A stretch of 8,620 nucleotides of DNA. It comes from Clostridia bacterium. GTDB lineage: Bacteria > Bacillota > Clostridia > Oscillospirales > Oscillospiraceae. Below are positions 6,848 through 8,620 of the stretch, one piece after another; position 1 is the stretch's first letter, and each line of letters starts with the position of its first letter. The stretch is from contig QKDF01000052.1 in assembly GCA_003245395.1 (NCBI GenBank), positions 1 through 8,620 of the forward strand, written 5' to 3'. A program made the position numbers and the translations under genes. The notes beneath the pieces were generated by a model. That model had not been told where the DNA came from. It saw nothing but the letters and a program-made list of their open reading frames with translations, and did not search any database.

Positions 6848-8620
6848 ATGGCAAAAAATAAAAAGCACGGAAGACAGACGCTGGCAGTATTTCTGGCGGT
6901 TATCATGTCCCTGTCCCTGCTGCAAGTGACGGCCTTTGCTGTAGAAGAACCCTTCAGCAGCGAAAGCCAGATTGTAGCAGGAGGAGAAACGGGGGATACT
7001 CCGGCAACCACCTCTTATTACAACGCGGACGGAACCCCGGCAAGCGATACCGGTTACGATGTGGCAGTCAAAAAGACGGTAACGGGGACGGATACGGAAA
7101 ACATGTTCAATATCCAGCTCCTTGTGACCACCAAAGAAAATCTTTCCCAGTTGAATCTGGCGCCCGATGCGGCGGTCGTCGTTGTACTGGACACCTCCAA
7201 GAGCATGCAGTGGGCGGTGGACGGTAGCGGCTATAACTATCGGGTAGGAAGCGATGGCTACGGTCAGCCTGTTGCCGACGCGGACAGCAATGTCGCCAAC
7301 TACGACCAACATAACGGAGACGATACCTACGGCATGACCCCTGACGGCTCCGGCGGATATTCCAACGACACCCGGATCAACGCGGCCGCATCCGCCATCA
7401 ACTCGTTTGCCGATGCCTACGCAAACGTGGGGGCAGTGAACAATGATCCTGTCCGCATGCTTTCTCTGGTGACCTTTAACTCCACCGCTGTACAGCAGCA
7501 GTCCTGGGTGGATGTCTCCAATGACGGTACCGGGCACGAGAACAACCTCAGCTCTTTTAAAAATGCCGTCTCTGAACAGAACGATATTACTCCGAGCGAA
7601 ACTGACGGTAATATAACGTTTACCACCACACATCTGGCGAGCGGCACCAATCTGTATGCCGGACTGAATACGGCGGCAGATCTGCTGAACGACGGAAACG
7701 TCAGTTCCATTGCGAACAAATACGTTATCCTTGTGACGGACGGTGAACCCAACAAGCCCGACGGAACTGCGCAAAGCAGCGCCATAACTGCGGCAACTAC
7801 AGTGAAAAACTCTGCGGAACTGTTTGCCATCGGCTTCGGGACAGATTCGCCCAACACTTGGCTACAAAACAGCATTGCGTCGGACAGCAGCCACTTCTTT
7901 GCTGCGACCACCGGCGGTCTGGACAGCGCATTTACGACCATTCAGCAGACCATTAAGACCAAGGCTATTCCCTGGACGGTTACCGACGTGATGGGCGATC
8001 ATATTTCCTATGTTGCCGCCATTCCTGTGGCAGAAGGCAAGAATAATACGTCTGATTTTGATACGTCCACAAATACTCTGACCTGGAACCTGTCACAGAG
8101 CGACGCGGTGACTTCCGATGCTGAGGCAGGGACGAACACGTATGAATTTGACTATCAGATCCAGCTGAATACCGCTTTTGACGGATTTAGCTCATCGGCC
8201 GCATACGTTACAAACAATTCCGCAGTTTTGCACTACGTCGTTCTAGTCGTTCTAAATGAGACGACGAATGCGATTACGGAGGCGGATGCCTCTTTCACAA
8301 GCCCCACGGTAAAGGGGCTGAGCGGCAGTCTGACGTTCAACAAAATGGCTTATTCCACGAACGATAATGGCGATCTGCAAATCAGCGCCCAGAACGGCGC
8401 CCAATTCACCCTGTCCTGCGGTGACTGGTCTGAGACGGCAACTTCTTCCATCATAACCCAGAGTGTCGTCTACAGTTCAGGTCAGAATCGAGGTCAGAAT
8501 CCAGGCCAGGCTCCGGGCCAGAATACAATTAGCGGTGTAGTGACATTCAGCAATATCCCCTCGGGCAACAACTTTACTCTGACCGAGACCACGGTTCCCG
8601 ACGGCTATGCTCCGGTATAC
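6848..8620 (+). CDS. Secreted von Willebrand A / Cna-B adhesin (SpaA-like), 3' end beyond the window
   Basis: The frame is open from ATG 6848 to the window edge (591 codons). A Sec signal peptide is clear: KNKKHGR charges, a hydrophobic core at 11-25 and a probable cut after A31 (TAFA before VEE). A von Willebrand A domain (about 105-365) keeps the whole metal-ion site: DTSKS (D115, S117, S119), T267 in SGTNLY and D298 in VTDGEP. A linker domain of about 100 residues follows (IPWTVTDVMGDHISY onward), of the kind found after vWA in Gram-positive surface proteins. A Cna-B/SpaA-type domain begins at about 490. Its probable isopeptide lysine is K499 (LTFNKM) and the catalytic glutamate is E580 in LTETTVPDGY. 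A short GQ-rich repeat sits in one of its loops. The missing C-terminus should hold further Cna-B repeats and an LPxTG-type sorting signal. It probably works as a tip pilin or cell-wall adhesin under cyclic-di-GMP control. AGGAGAG (6834-6840) is the ribosome binding site. Confidence 0.9.
   Translation, partial: MAKNKKHGRQTLAVFLAVIMSLSLLQVTAFAVEEPFSSESQIVAGGETGDTPATTSYYNADGTPASDTGYDVAVKKTVTGTDTENMFNIQLLVTTKENLSQLNLAPDAAVVVVLDTSKSMQWAVDGSGYNYRVGSDGYGQPVADADSNVANYDQHNGDDTYGMTPDGSGGYSNDTRINAAASAINSFADAYANVGAVNNDPVRMLSLVTFNSTAVQQQSWVDVSNDGTGHENNLSSFKNAVSEQNDITPSETDGNITFTTTHLASGTNLYAGLNTAADLLNDGNVSSIANKYVILVTDGEPNKPDGTAQSSAITAATTVKNSAELFAIGFGTDSPNTWLQNSIASDSSHFFAATTGGLDSAFTTIQQTIKTKAIPWTVTDVMGDHISYVAAIPVAEGKNNTSDFDTSTNTLTWNLSQSDAVTSDAEAGTNTYEFDYQIQLNTAFDGFSSSAAYVTNNSAVLHYVVLVVLNETTNAITEADASFTSPTVKGLSGSLTFNKMAYSTNDNGDLQISAQNGAQFTLSCGDWSETATSSIITQSVVYSSGQNRGQNPGQAPGQNTISGVVTFSNIPSGNNFTLTETTVPDGYAPVY
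8237..8254 (+). repeat. Perfect 9-base tandem duplication inside the adhesin gene
   Basis: GTCGTTCTA occurs twice in direct succession and encodes VVLVVL in frame near the end of the linker domain. The exact identity, including the rare-looking CTA codons, suggests a recent slippage duplication rather than conserved sequence. Confidence 0.8.
8480..8524 (+). repeat. 12-base tandem repeat encoding GQNR-GQNP-GQAP-GQN
   Basis: Almost four copies of a degenerate 12-base unit encode a Gly-Gln-rich stretch inside a loop of the Cna-B domain, between the first strands and the SGVVTFSNIP strand. The low-complexity repeat may change copy number by slippage without breaking the frame. Confidence 0.8.

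Noticed and set aside
6740..7774. 344-codon open frame on the minus strand opposite the adhesin
   Set aside because: The plus-strand adhesin is clear from its signal peptide, vWA metal site and Cna-B motifs, and the riboswitch is on the plus strand. The antisense frame has no ribosome binding site or recognisable motif.
8480..8524. CRISPR-like or intergenic repeat array
   Set aside because: The units are only 12 bases with no spacers, and they are in frame within the adhesin.

Overview
The window looks like a chromosomal segment of a Gram-positive, low-oxygen gut-type Clostridia, probably Oscillospirales (an Oscillibacter/Flavonifractor-like relative). This is inferred from GC-rich genes with AT-rich promoters, strong GGAGG ribosome binding sites, a clostridial-type pyruvate phosphate dikinase, a sporulation-lineage RicT (YaaT) protein and a cyclic-di-GMP riboswitch. 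No species assignment is possible from the sequence alone.

Left part (1-2864, minus strand): a housekeeping cluster transcribed right to left. holB (DNA polymerase III delta' subunit) overlaps ricT (PSP1-domain protein) by 4 bases. A terminator-like hairpin follows ricT. Beyond it lies a Cof-type HAD phosphatase gene whose C-terminus is cut by the window edge. RicT carries an unusual basic, Arg/Gly-rich tail.

Centre (2865-5950): an AT-rich divergent promoter region of about 350 bases, then ppdK (plus strand, 877 aa) with all the main catalytic residues. It ends in a textbook intrinsic terminator with a perfect 17-bp stem.

Right part (5951-8620, plus strand): a surface-adhesion module. An AT-rich gap with several inverted repeats leads to a 143-aa protein of unknown function with a TTG start. 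Next come a class I cyclic-di-GMP riboswitch and a secreted von Willebrand A / Cna-B adhesin whose 3' end is outside the window. The riboswitch closing stem and a hairpin that hides the adhesin's ribosome binding site share the same bases, so they are mutually exclusive. This predicts an ON switch in which cyclic-di-GMP releases adhesin translation. It is the most interesting part of the window. No CRISPR array, insertion sequence, tRNA or rRNA was seen.
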